The translations under genes and the position numbers were made by a program. A DNA stretch of 64,000 nucleotides from CAVOGJ01 sp963695405. Lineage in GTDB: Bacteria > Planctomycetota > Planctomycetia > Pirellulales > Pirellulaceae. The first letter of the stretch is position 1; the number at the start of each line of letters is the position of its first letter. This document shows, one piece after another, positions 38,791 through 47,356 of the stretch. The DNA is taken from the NCBI GenBank assembly GCA_963695405.1, contig CAVOGJ010000003.1:310001-374000 (forward strand), given 5' to 3'. Below the pieces are notes generated by a model that saw only the letters and a list, made by a program, of their open reading frames with translations, was not told the DNA's origin and made no database searches.

Positions 38791-40329
38791 TCAATCCAAG
38801 GGTTGCTGCAGCACAAAAGCCCTGCGACTTCCCCAGAGCAGCACTGCCAACAGGAGTAAGAACCAACTGGCCGGTTCGGGGATCACCGTGGCGGCGGGAT
38901 GGATAAGCACCGTCAACGAGGCACGATCACCCTGATTGTTCGTCAACACAATGCTGCCGGGAACAAAGCCGACGAGTGATGAAATGTCGAGAATGCCTGT
39001 GCTCTCGAACGAGCCGGCAAGACCAACCGTATCGCCGATTTTCATCAAGCCACTACCATTCGGCTCGCTGATCCAGATCTCGCCGTTGCTGTTATCCTCG
39101 TTCACAAAGATCAGGCCCTCGGCATAGGTCGTGCCTGCGAGTGTGGTGGCGGCGGTCCAGTCGACGTTGTCGGCATCGCCAAACTGCTCCAAAGTATTGG
39201 TCACGTGGTTCTGAATTTTGGTGATCGCGAAATGCGAATCGACAGTGCTAAAGCTGCCCCCACTAAAATCGAGCTGAAAATCGAAGGTAAATAATCCCGA
39301 GTCTTGATCACCGAGGACGGCCCGGGTCGGCTGAGCCGGACTAGTGTCCACGTCTTCGAGTTTAAACGATCGAAGTGCACCATCCGCCGCTGTCCCGAAC
39401 GTGCCATCGGTCGACAAGCCGTTCATCGGCAGCGCATCCTGAAGATAGTAATAGCTGCCATAGGCCAAGCCATTGCGGGCCAGGAAGTCGGTCGACATAC
39501 TGCCGCTGGCATCTCGACCTTTTTCGCCAATGTAAATCTGCATTCGTTGCGACCCGCCGTCGGGAGACAGGAGCAGCGCCACGTGTTCCGTTTCCCCGGT
39601 ATCCAGCAATGCCGCGTTTTCCCATGAGTCGCGCGGCATACCGCCGATGCCGCCGTTGGCCGACCCGCTGACGCCACTAAGTTGGTACAGATCGCGATTG
39701 TTCAAGTCGACCGCGATCAAGCGGCCTGCGGAAACTTCTTCACCCGTGACGTAGATTTCATCGACGAATCCTCGCTCGGCTCCAAAGGTGTGGGCGGCGT
39801 ACGACTGACCCGAGCAAAAACGTGAAAAACTGGTATTGGATGTGTCGGTGGTGCTGATCCAACTGAGTCCGCCGTCACTGCTAAAGCGATCATACGCCTG
39901 ACGGGCCACCGCGACAAAGCCGGTACCTCCGGTCGTGCCACCATCGATCATATTGTGGATCGCCGCCTTAAAATCCGCGACACGCAAATCGACTTCGCTG
40001 ATCGTGGCGTCACTCGATTCGTGGTTCACCTGCAATCGCAATGTCGTGGAATTTGGCAGCCAGGCACCGATCCCGTCAAACGCACCAGGCATGGCCCAAG
40101 CGAATCCGTCGCTCGCCGGATCGTCTCCGACGGAGATCACCTCGAACGCCTGCCATCCGTTGCGCGGGTTCACGCGGAGCGTCCCACCATCCAACGCATC
40201 GACGGAAGAATTCGCTGAGATGCTAACGACGACGCACAACAAGGCGGACAGTCGCTGCCGGCGCCGGCGGACCAAGGAACCGTTGGTCCGATTTCCTGGC
40301 CACGGCCCGAGACGGTAAGACGATAACAT
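38791..40329 (-). CDS. PEP-CTERM exported protein, possible PhoX/DUF839-like
   Basis: About 512 residues. A basic N-terminus (LVRRRRQRLSALLCVVVSISANSSVDA) forms the signal peptide. The body has 'LQVNHESSDATISEVDL', 'DRFSSDGGLSWI', 'GRLIAVDLNNRDLYQLSG' and 'EGLIFVNEDNSNGEIWI', suggesting a propeller-like, metal-binding phosphatase-type fold such as PhoX/DUF839; this is tentative. It ends with 'VIPEPASWFLLLLAVLLWGSRRAF', a PEP-CTERM signal. The ATG at 40329 is used since the extra residues upstream are not conserved in type. Confidence 0.7.
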   Translation of the reverse strand: MLSSYRLGPWPGNRTNGSLVRRRRQRLSALLCVVVSISANSSVDALDGGTLRVNPRNGWQAFEVISVGDDPASDGFAWAMPGAFDGIGAWLPNSTTLRLQVNHESSDATISEVDLRVADFKAAIHNMIDGGTTGGTGFVAVARQAYDRFSSDGGLSWISTTDTSNTSFSRFCSGQSYAAHTFGAERGFVDEIYVTGEEVSAGRLIAVDLNNRDLYQLSGVSGSANGGIGGMPRDSWENAALLDTGETEHVALLLSPDGGSQRMQIYIGEKGRDASGSMSTDFLARNGLAYGSYYYLQDALPMNGLSTDGTFGTAADGALRSFKLEDVDTSPAQPTRAVLGDQDSGLFTFDFQLDFSGGSFSTVDSHFAITKIQNHVTNTLEQFGDADNVDWTAATTLAGTTYAEGLIFVNEDNSNGEIWISEPNGSGLMKIGDTVGLAGSFESTGILDISSLVGFVPGSIVLTNNQGDRASLTVLIHPAATVIPEPASWFLLLLAVLLWGSRRAFVLQQPLD

Positions 40330-40753
40330 GGCGATTTCTCTTGCGTTGGCACTTCTGGCGCGGTGCGTCATGAAATGCTTTCCATGAAACGCTCGTCACG
40401 CCCGCCTGCCATCGGCACGACGGCACTCATTCAGCGTACCGTGGATCAGGTGGCGCTGCTACCATTTTCCCTGTGGTTTGCGGTCATCCAGGGACGGAGG
40501 TTGCGCCCGCCTCAAAGTTTGCGACTCTCGGCATCGCAGACGACGCCTTTGGCTCACGGAGCAAACAACCGGGACAAAACGTGCACGGCATTTTGGAGAA
40601 ATTTACGGCAGTGCCGTCTCGTTTGTTCTTTGTCGGCACCGTCCGCCGGTTCGGGCCAAGCAGCGTCCCCCAAGAGACACCGGCCAGGCGAAAACGCCTG
40701 GCCGGTGAGGTATAGGTATAAGACCTGTCGCTGTTCTTTTGGCTGAGCGAAGA
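40330..40753. other. 424-base intergenic region with strong hairpin
   Basis: Upstream of the PhoX-like gene and downstream of the dockerin PEP-CTERM gene, both on the minus strand. Its one clear element is the hairpin at 40678-40707. No gene is supported. Confidence 0.55.
40678..40707 (-). terminator. Perfect 13-bp hairpin downstream of the dockerin PEP-CTERM gene
   Basis: CACCGGCCAGGCG, an AAAA loop, and its exact complement. It lies 47 bases after the stop on the minus strand. The sequence beyond it (TCTCTT) is only mildly T-rich, so it may act as an intrinsic terminator or as an mRNA-stabilising structure. Confidence 0.6.
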
Positions 40754-42526
40754 CTAGCGGCGGTGACGCCGTCGGCACGCGACCGCCACGACGGCCAACC
40801 AGGTAAGCAGTACGCACGCCGCCGGCTCGGGCACGGCCGCGGTGGAACTGCTGAACTTCGTGCCGTTCCACACATTGAAGTCGGAAACATCGACCGAGCC
40901 ATCGGCGTTGAAGTCTCCGGCACACCAGGCCGCATTCGCCGTGAATTTGTTGGAATTCCAGATATTGAAGTCGGAAACATCCACGGCGCCACTGAGATCG
41001 GCATCCCCGGAAATGAACGGGTTACCCCCGGTCGCCGCCGGGTTGTTCGCACCACCCACCGCCAACCAGCCGACACTCGCTTCCGTGATGTCTGCGGACG
41101 TGATCGAGCCGTCGCCATTCATGTCAAACGACAGGTCGGTGCTGCCGCTGGCGATCGCAGCCGTGAGCGCATTGATATCGGCGCAATTCCAGTTGCCGTC
41201 ACCGTTGAAATCACCATCGACGCCTCCCGTCGTGGTGTCCATCAGGGAAAAGTCATCGAAGAATGCGGATTGGCCCGAATCCACGTTGAAGACGCCATCG
41301 AGCATGGCGCCGGTTACACGCACTTGTGCCGTACCATCAGGTGCGGTCGCCGCGATGGAATGCTGGTACCAAACATTGTCATTGGCGGTACCTCCGCTTT
41401 GCGCCTCACGGTCTGCCCTCAAGTCAAGCGTGATCGGCGTGCCGATTTCAACTCCCGTTCCATCCAAGAACGCCAATTCCATGATCGTCTGCGTTGGAGA
41501 GGCGACGGGTCCATTGGGGGACATGCTATCGAGCGTATCGACACCACCGGCGTAATTCCCTTCGAATTTGGACCAACCCGTAAACGTATACTCGCGGCCT
41601 GCGTCCCCGTCCACCGTTTGGCTGAGGATGGCATCATTCGGGTCTTCAACCAAACCGCCATTGGCCCAGGGACGGAGGAATACACCCGCGACTCCTGACG
41701 TATTCGTATTCTGAGTATATGGTTGAGCCTCTCTGATGGCCGTATTGACTCCTTCGGGAGACTCCAGCAGGTCCCAGCCAGGGAATTTTGGCGGCGCAAT
41801 GTCCAGGCCAGCATTCGCCAACAACTGCGTGTTCGTATCACTCGCAGCGACGAGAGAAAAGTCATCGAAAAACGCGGATTGAGGGCCGCCTCCCTCGGGC
41901 GCGTTATAAGCACCGTCCAGCATCGATGCCGTGACGCGGGCGCTGACTGTGCCGGCTGGCGCTACTAGGGGCGAACCATTGCCTAGGAGCGTATCAAAAT
42001 CTTGTTGGAGCCAAATACCGAAATTGTTTTGTACCGTGCGAAGATCCAGCAGGTGTGGCGTCCCAATGACACTGCCGGCGGCGTCCAGAAAGGCCAACTC
42101 CATTTCGGTGCGTGTCGGGGAAGGCACCGCACCGAGGGGCGCGTTCGGATCGAGAATATCGACGCCACCTGCGTAAAACAGCTCCCATAGCGACCAACCG
42201 GAGAACGAGTAACCTTCGCCTGCGACGGCGGGCACGGTTTGCGAGAGGACGGCGTTGACAAGGGTCCCTGGAGGCATGGCGCCACCCGCAAAGGGCATCA
42301 ACCACAAGCCCAATTCTCCCGTGCCAATATCGGCGAAACCGATCTGCGAAGCGGTATTGAATTGCTCCGAACCGCTGGACGGGAATTCCGCCAGCGACCA
42401 GCCGGGAGGCTCGCCGACCACCTCAAAATTACCATTGGTCAACAACTCGACCGACCACACCGGGCTCGCTGTCAACAACAGCACACCCGCCAGCAGACTC
42501 ATCATCGCGACGCACGTCTTTTTCAT
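40754..42526 (-). CDS. PEP-CTERM protein with duplicated domain and dockerin-like repeats
   Basis: About 590 residues. Signal peptide MKKTCVAMMSLLAGVLLLTASPVWS. Two similar domains of about 190 residues follow ('LLTNGNFEVVGEPPGWSLAEFP' and 'LLANAGLDIAPPKFPGWDLLESP'), each ending near 'QSAFFDDFSL', so there was an internal duplication. Then come four EF-hand-like calcium loops ('DFNGDGNWNCADIN', 'DMNGDGSITSADI', 'GDADLSGAVDVSDFN', 'GDFNADGSVDVSDFN') of dockerin type, and the sorting signal 'AVPEPAACVLLTWLAVVAVACRRRHRR'. The duplicated domains resemble carbohydrate-binding lectin-like folds. A LacI-type operator lies 194 bases upstream. Probably part of the glucan response; its role is inferred. 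Confidence 0.75.
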   Translation of the reverse strand: MKKTCVAMMSLLAGVLLLTASPVWSVELLTNGNFEVVGEPPGWSLAEFPSSGSEQFNTASQIGFADIGTGELGLWLMPFAGGAMPPGTLVNAVLSQTVPAVAGEGYSFSGWSLWELFYAGGVDILDPNAPLGAVPSPTRTEMELAFLDAAGSVIGTPHLLDLRTVQNNFGIWLQQDFDTLLGNGSPLVAPAGTVSARVTASMLDGAYNAPEGGGPQSAFFDDFSLVAASDTNTQLLANAGLDIAPPKFPGWDLLESPEGVNTAIREAQPYTQNTNTSGVAGVFLRPWANGGLVEDPNDAILSQTVDGDAGREYTFTGWSKFEGNYAGGVDTLDSMSPNGPVASPTQTIMELAFLDGTGVEIGTPITLDLRADREAQSGGTANDNVWYQHSIAATAPDGTAQVRVTGAMLDGVFNVDSGQSAFFDDFSLMDTTTGGVDGDFNGDGNWNCADINALTAAIASGSTDLSFDMNGDGSITSADITEASVGWLAVGGANNPAATGGNPFISGDADLSGAVDVSDFNIWNSNKFTANAAWCAGDFNADGSVDVSDFNVWNGTKFSSSTAAVPEPAACVLLTWLAVVAVACRRRHRR

Positions 42527-42938
42527 GACACATTTCTCCAAGAACGTTTTCACCGAGGCGGATATCTGGTTGCGAGCAGACGAACGGGAATCCCTCCGTC
42601 GGCCGCAACAAGCAAACGGATTCGAACAAATATTTACAGCCACTATCAAACGATGCGGATATAAGAGCTGCAACGATTGTGTAAGATTTTTTCTTTATTC
42701 TACTGCGGCTCGCTGCCGCTGCAAGCGTTTTCAGTCAAGATTTTTCGGCCACTTTCCACTCTTTGGTTCCGCTCCCCCAGGACCCACGTCTCCCCCGTGG
42801 CTCTGCCAGGCAGTCGGCCCGCTACCCCATCGTTACCCCTGGTGACTTGGTGCGGGCGTTCCGTCTCGACCGCCAGCCCTTCCGATCGCCGATCGCTTGG
42901 GGGTCGAGCAGCGCTCGAAGGTGTCAGGAGTGAAGTTG
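42527..42938. promoter_or_regulatory. Promoter region of the dockerin PEP-CTERM gene
   Basis: 412 bases between two minus-strand genes. It holds the operator-like site at 42720-42733. An AT-rich stretch at 42681-42700 could belong to the promoter. No gene is seen. Confidence 0.5.
42720..42733 (-). promoter_or_regulatory. LacI-type operator candidate, site 1
   Basis: TGCAAGCGTTTTCA: 12 of 14 positions match the palindrome TGAAAGCGCTTTCA typical of LacI-family operators. 194 bases upstream of the dockerin PEP-CTERM start. Weakest of the three sites. Confidence 0.5.
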
Positions 42939-45596
42939 TCAGGGGTGGACCGTGGGAGTCGACGCCGCCGAAGTGACTCGTTGTAACTTTTCTAGCATGG
43001 TCTCGATCTCTGGATTCGACATAAATCGGTCCCAGCAGAGCCGGCTGCGATGATTCTCGATCATGGGCGCCATCGGCCCCTGGTCAATCGCCAAATAGGT
43101 GTCAGACACCCAGTCTTGGTCGAGGTTGAAGGCATCGTAAAATCCAAACGGACCCCACAACCGCTTCCCATGCGCGTGGTAAAGGTGGCGAATCGTCGCC
43201 AGCGATTCCTCTGGGGTGTACGGTAGAGCGCAGATGGCGGCCGTCGGCGCGATCGTGCCGTCATCCCGGTCGCGGGCCGGCGCATGAGCCTTATACCCCG
43301 ACGGATTGGTACTGGCCGTCAGCCCCCAGACCAGCTTGCCATATCCCTGATGCTGGCCAGGATTCTCAATGCAATAGGCGCGATTGATCAGCGTCGTATT
43401 GCGATGGTTTTCGAAATAGTTGCAGAAGCGATCGGAAAACTTGCGTGGATCGAGCCCCAAGTAGGAATAATGCGTGAAGAACAGGGGTTGACCCTCGCGG
43501 CGACCGACCGGTTTTACGATGCCGTAGTAGCTGTTCCCATCCGCGTACTCCTGGGGATTGCCGACCCAGCCGTCGTAATAGCTCTCGGCAGGAATGGGAT
43601 GCGTCGGTGAGGCGATCGCCAACAGGTAAGCAATCATGCACTCATTGAATCCCGTGACGGGATGGCTCATTTTCCAGCCGAAGTCGGGCGACCAGTGCCA
43701 GTACAGCCGGTTGTTTTCCCCTTCGCCTAAATACCAGTCCCACTCGACTTCTTCCCACACCTGGGTAATGCGTTGTCGCAGTTCCTTTTCGACCGCGCTG
43801 TCGCCGTCAAAATACTGCCGAACCGTCAGCATGCCTTCGATCAGAAAGGCGGTCTCGACGATGTCCCCGCCGTTATCCGCTCGCCCCGCGAAGGCGATCG
43901 TTTCTCCCGTGCTGCCGTTCAGCCAATGGGACCAGACGCCATGGTATCGTTGCGCCTTGTGCTGGAGAAAGCGAACCATGCGCAGCAACCTTTCGGCCGC
44001 CTGGGCACGGGTGACAAAACCACGTTCGGCGGCCACCATGATGGTCATCATGCCGAAGCCCGTGCCTCCGGTGGTGACCGTTTCGCACGGATGAGTCAAT
44101 CCTTCGCGGCTCAATCCACTGACCGGGGACGCAAAGTCCCAAAAGTAGCGGAAGGCCGCCTCCTGAATGGAGGTCAGCAATTCGTCGTCCGTCATCGCGT
44201 GCGGAACGGCCGTGACCGTACCCGAGGGCGCCGATTCGACTCCACGATCATCGACCGTCGTCACGCGGTAGGCATACATGCCACTGTTCTGGCCGACGAA
44301 ATCACTGTAGACGCTCAGCTGGTACAGGCGGTCATTGATCTTTGTGAACGGCCCTTCGACGTCTGAGGCTCGATAAATGTTGTAGCCGCAAACACGTTCT
44401 TCAGGAGACGGTCGCCAAACAAGATCTACCCGGCTATCGTGCCCGGTGGCGGTCAAGGCGAGCGATTCGTTCGCCGCGCCGGTTGGAGCGTCGGATAAGC
44501 AGGGACAGGGTCGCCGCTTGATCACCGCCTCTTCCGGTCCAGACAACTCGACTTCGCAAATTGCGAGGCGAGCCAACTTGTCCACGGGATCGCTCAACTG
44601 CAAGCGGAGAAATCGGGTCGTCTGGTCACTGCCGAGCAAGACGTCGCGTTGCCCGGCCTGGCTCGCAGTTGCGTCTGCCACAAATTTCCAATCGTGCCCG
44701 TCTGCGGACGCATCCAGCCGCAGGCGTCGTGCCCTGGTGCCCGCTGCGGGCGTTGCCCATTCGATCGCCAGGCCCGCCAGATCAACATCGTGCTGCAGAT
44801 CAATCAGGATGGTTTGTGCGCCGCCTTCCGCGGCCCGCCAGACCGTTTGACGATCGCCGTCGAACAACTCAGATGGAGACGTCTTATTGGCAGCCGTTCG
44901 AGGCAACACTGTCGGCTGCTGGTCGACGCCCTGAAAATTGACTTCCCGTACGGACGTGCCCCACGGAGTCGCCCGCTCATCGCACACGATCCGCCAGAAG
45001 CGGCCAGATTGCGGCGGGAAATAAAGCTGATCCACCAACCCGCGTGTTTTGATCACTTGGCGAACGGTCCGCCACACGTCCTTTTCGTCCGACACTTGCA
45101 ACCGATATTTGGCCGCTCGAGCCGCCTCCCAATGAACGCGGGCCCCCGCGACCGTGGCCGCCTGCCCGAGGTCGACTTGCAGCCAATGCCCATCCTCGGG
45201 CGCGGTATTCCACCTTGTGTTCACGTCGCCGTCAATGGCTGCCGCCGGAGCCTGTAATTCGTCGAATGCGGAGGACGCCGTGGCCACCCATGCCGACTTG
45301 CTTGGGATCGGGAGTGATTCCGGCGACTCCCCCTCCTGGGGAACCATCGAGAGATGGGACGCCCCGTCATCCGAAGGGACTTGCAGTTCCCCCCGCAAAC
45401 GCTGGAGTTCCTCGAACAAACGCGACTGCTGTGCGGCATATTCGGGCTGACCGCAGGCGCTGATCGCCTGGTAGGCGTGGTCATCGTTCATCACGAACAG
45501 GACGTTTGATGGCGCACTGGCAACTGCGATGCCAGTCAACAACCAGGAACAAAGGACCGTCACTGTCGGACCAGCGGTGGCTCTTTCGTTTTGCAT
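42939..45596 (-). CDS. Glycoamylase-like (PF10091/GH144-type) enzyme with two F5/8C domains, FN3 domain and a sulfatase remnant at the N-terminus
   Basis: About 885 residues. Signal peptide at 1-28. Residues 31-49 are a sulfatase start ('NVLFVMNDDHAYQAISACG') and 50-76 a sulfatase-type end ('QPEYAAQQSRLFEELQRLRG'), with the sulfatase catalytic core missing between. Two F5/8-type C domains follow (about 93-210 and 227-345), then FN3 (about 365-465). The C-terminal 400 residues are a glycoamylase-like domain ('FRYFWDFASPVSGLSREG', 'VTTGGTGFGMMTIMVAAERGF', 'GFYDAFNLDQDWVSDTYLAIDQGP'). Family PF10091 includes the GH144 endo-beta-1,2-glucanases. Next to a GH94 gene, beta-1,2-glucan is the most likely substrate. 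Exported. The ATG at 45596 is chosen for the signal peptide. Confidence 0.82.
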   Translation of the reverse strand: MQNERATAGPTVTVLCSWLLTGIAVASAPSNVLFVMNDDHAYQAISACGQPEYAAQQSRLFEELQRLRGELQVPSDDGASHLSMVPQEGESPESLPIPSKSAWVATASSAFDELQAPAAAIDGDVNTRWNTAPEDGHWLQVDLGQAATVAGARVHWEAARAAKYRLQVSDEKDVWRTVRQVIKTRGLVDQLYFPPQSGRFWRIVCDERATPWGTSVREVNFQGVDQQPTVLPRTAANKTSPSELFDGDRQTVWRAAEGGAQTILIDLQHDVDLAGLAIEWATPAAGTRARRLRLDASADGHDWKFVADATASQAGQRDVLLGSDQTTRFLRLQLSDPVDKLARLAICEVELSGPEEAVIKRRPCPCLSDAPTGAANESLALTATGHDSRVDLVWRPSPEERVCGYNIYRASDVEGPFTKINDRLYQLSVYSDFVGQNSGMYAYRVTTVDDRGVESAPSGTVTAVPHAMTDDELLTSIQEAAFRYFWDFASPVSGLSREGLTHPCETVTTGGTGFGMMTIMVAAERGFVTRAQAAERLLRMVRFLQHKAQRYHGVWSHWLNGSTGETIAFAGRADNGGDIVETAFLIEGMLTVRQYFDGDSAVEKELRQRITQVWEEVEWDWYLGEGENNRLYWHWSPDFGWKMSHPVTGFNECMIAYLLAIASPTHPIPAESYYDGWVGNPQEYADGNSYYGIVKPVGRREGQPLFFTHYSYLGLDPRKFSDRFCNYFENHRNTTLINRAYCIENPGQHQGYGKLVWGLTASTNPSGYKAHAPARDRDDGTIAPTAAICALPYTPEESLATIRHLYHAHGKRLWGPFGFYDAFNLDQDWVSDTYLAIDQGPMAPMIENHRSRLCWDRFMSNPEIETMLEKLQRVTSAASTPTVHP
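45369..45506 (-). pseudogene. Sulfatase end-joined remnant inside the glycoamylase-like gene
   Basis: These codons encode the conserved sulfatase N-terminal strand with the metal-binding Asp-Asp ('FVMNDDHAYQAISACG'), directly followed by a typical sulfatase C-terminal tail ('GQPEYAAQQSRLFEELQRLRGELQVP'). The roughly 400 residues normally between them, including the formylglycine Cys/Ser motif, are absent. The frame is kept, so the remnant is translated as a leader of the enzyme. Confidence 0.75.
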
Positions 45597-45618
45597 GCCA
45601 GCCGAATCCTTGAAGTAA

Positions 45619-45792
45619 TCAACGACGACGGAAGTCAACATTCAACCACACTGCCAGCAACATGACACGAGCGCTGACCGTTCCCGTCGGTTTCACCAAG
45701 GGCATGTCATTTTCGAAGAGTGTGTCGAAGGAATGTTCAACGCAAACGTTGAAATTGTTTTGAACGGTCCGCAGGTCGAGTAAATGACTCAT
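45619..45792 (-). pseudogene. Fragment of a PEP-CTERM gene like the one at 40754-42526
   Basis: 57 codons reading 'MSHLLDLRTVQNNFNV...SFDTLFENDMPLVKPTGTVSARV...'. The intact protein has 'PHLLDLRTVQNNFGIW...DFDTLLGNGSPLVAPAGTVSARV' at the same spacing. About 40 residues align without gaps, then similarity fades. There is no signal peptide or sorting signal. A decayed duplicate; it overlaps nothing and ends 22 bases before the glycoamylase-like gene. Confidence 0.75.
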
Positions 45793-45923
45793 GACACCTG
45801 CCCTCGCTTGTCCCGTTCCTATTGGCCCGCGTGGCCACGGCCCCCATGGATCATCGGTCCTCGCTGCGGTGCAACCGATTCCTACGTAGAGTCAGCTTGC
45901 CCTGAACCCCTCTTGGGCGGTGA

Positions 45924-47054
45924 TCAAAAGTCCGCGCCGCTGATCACCTCGCGACCATTGCGTGTTCCCAGGGCATTGAAAATGATGTGGTCGATGTCAA
46001 AGCTGATGGACTGCACGGAACCGTCGGCAAAGGCGGAATTCATCCCGCTACTATGGGCCGACCCGAAGAACAAAACGTCGGCAAACGGTTCGCCGGTGCA
46101 GTACTTAGAGATCTGCACGCTCGGGTTGTAACAAACGGCTGCGTCGCGATCGCTGAGCGGCGGGAACGCCGTCGTGCGGACGGTATCAGGATCCCAACCG
46201 TCGGACCAGCCGCGATCATCCGAAGGCCCTCCGCCAGCGTAGCGGTCACTGCGGACCAATTTTTCACCAATGACCAGCGTGTGGCTCGTTCCATCCGTGA
46301 TCTTGCCCGGCTTGGTCGCCCGCGGCACGCCCCGTACTTCCTCGCCCACCGCTGGCGCGTTGGCCGTCGCTTGCCGACACGTGCCCGTACAGCCATTCAC
46401 CCGCCACGGTGTCCGCACAATGACGCCGTCGTAGGTGGCGTTATCACGCGGCGCACCGGAAGTAATGCACCAGTACGATAACAAGGCGTAGGTCATCGAG
46501 CCACGGGTCGGTTCGAACGGATTCCAGGTCTGGGTAATGTTGTAGTTAAACGTGCCACATGGCTTGGTTAGGGGCTGGGCCGACGCGTAGTCGCTGAGAA
46601 TCGGTGCCGTCAGACCTCCACTGGCCCGCTGCGTGGGCGAGCGTCGTGAGGGACAATTGTAAAGAGGAATCTCCGAGGACTGAAGTTGAGCCTGGCTGAC
46701 AAGGCCCTTCACCGCCGACTCTTCCATGTACGGCAGAATCTGATAGCCCCACCCCAGACCCTGTTTATTGGGCCCGTTGGGTTGCCCCGGATTCGCCGTC
46801 CCGCCCGACATGTAATTGGCGATCGAGTTATTGGGCTGATCCCCTCCGGTCGGATAGATACCGAGACTGCTGACATGATTTTGGATCGCCAAACCGATTT
46901 GCTTCAGTTTGTTCACGCAAGCCGTGCGGCGCACCGCCTCGCGCGCCTGCTGCACCGCCGGGAGCAAGAGGGCCACCAGGATGCCGATGATGGCAATCAC
47001 CACCAACAACTCGACGAGTGTAAACGCGTAACGATGTTTGCGATTGAATTGCAT
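45924..47054 (-). CDS. DUF1559 protein with type II pseudopilin N-terminus
   Basis: About 376 residues. It starts MQFNRKHRYAFTLVELLVVIAIIGILVALLLPAVQQAREAVRR: a short basic leader, the prepilin cleavage/methylation site (A|FTLVE) and the 20-residue hydrophobic helix. The DUF1559 domain follows, with the typical 'FADGSVQSISFDID' and 'LGTRNGREV' ending. This family is greatly expanded in planctomycetes; its function is not established, and a surface or secretion role is suspected. An operator-like site lies 158 bases upstream, so it is probably induced with the glucan genes. Between this gene and the glycoamylase-like gene lies the PEP-CTERM fragment. Confidence 0.9.
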   Translation of the reverse strand: MQFNRKHRYAFTLVELLVVIAIIGILVALLLPAVQQAREAVRRTACVNKLKQIGLAIQNHVSSLGIYPTGGDQPNNSIANYMSGGTANPGQPNGPNKQGLGWGYQILPYMEESAVKGLVSQAQLQSSEIPLYNCPSRRSPTQRASGGLTAPILSDYASAQPLTKPCGTFNYNITQTWNPFEPTRGSMTYALLSYWCITSGAPRDNATYDGVIVRTPWRVNGCTGTCRQATANAPAVGEEVRGVPRATKPGKITDGTSHTLVIGEKLVRSDRYAGGGPSDDRGWSDGWDPDTVRTTAFPPLSDRDAAVCYNPSVQISKYCTGEPFADVLFFGSAHSSGMNSAFADGSVQSISFDIDHIIFNALGTRNGREVISGADF

Positions 47055-47356
47055 CGTGCTCACCTCCACGAAGCCTATGCTTGCGGCTCTACAGCTTGCG
47101 GTTCTGCAGCCTGCGGCAGACCGACGCGAAGCACGCCGATCGAACGCGAATAAAAATTCTTGGCGCTTTGGCCGCTTGAGTAAACCCATTTTAGTGTCGC
47201 CACGCAAATCATGCAAGCGCTTTCATCATTCCCTATTTTCGCCAGTGCCCGGTCCCGGCGGTCGGTCGACCGCTTTCGCGAGGGGCCGCGTCGTGAGTGA
47301 CGGAACGGCCGACACCGTAGTGGACAGGTAGTGGATAGGTCGCAGTAACCCTGTGA
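47055..47356. promoter_or_regulatory. Promoter and leader region of the DUF1559 gene
   Basis: 302 bases. It contains the operator candidate at 47212-47225 and, in the probable leader, an imperfect 15-base tandem repeat at 47079-47118 (GCTTGCGGCTCTACA, then GCTTGCGGTTCTGCA, then a partial third unit). No gene is seen. Confidence 0.55.
47212..47225 (-). promoter_or_regulatory. LacI-type operator candidate, site 2
   Basis: TGCAAGCGCTTTCA: 13 of 14 positions match TGAAAGCGCTTTCA. It shares GCGCTTTCA exactly with site 3. It lies between the GH94 stop and the DUF1559 start, 158 bases upstream of the latter. Confidence 0.7.

Noticed and set aside
45737..45752. Palindrome-like TCAACGCAAACGTTGA as a fourth operator
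   Set aside because: It does not match the GCGCTTTCA consensus of the other sites and lies inside the PEP-CTERM gene fragment.
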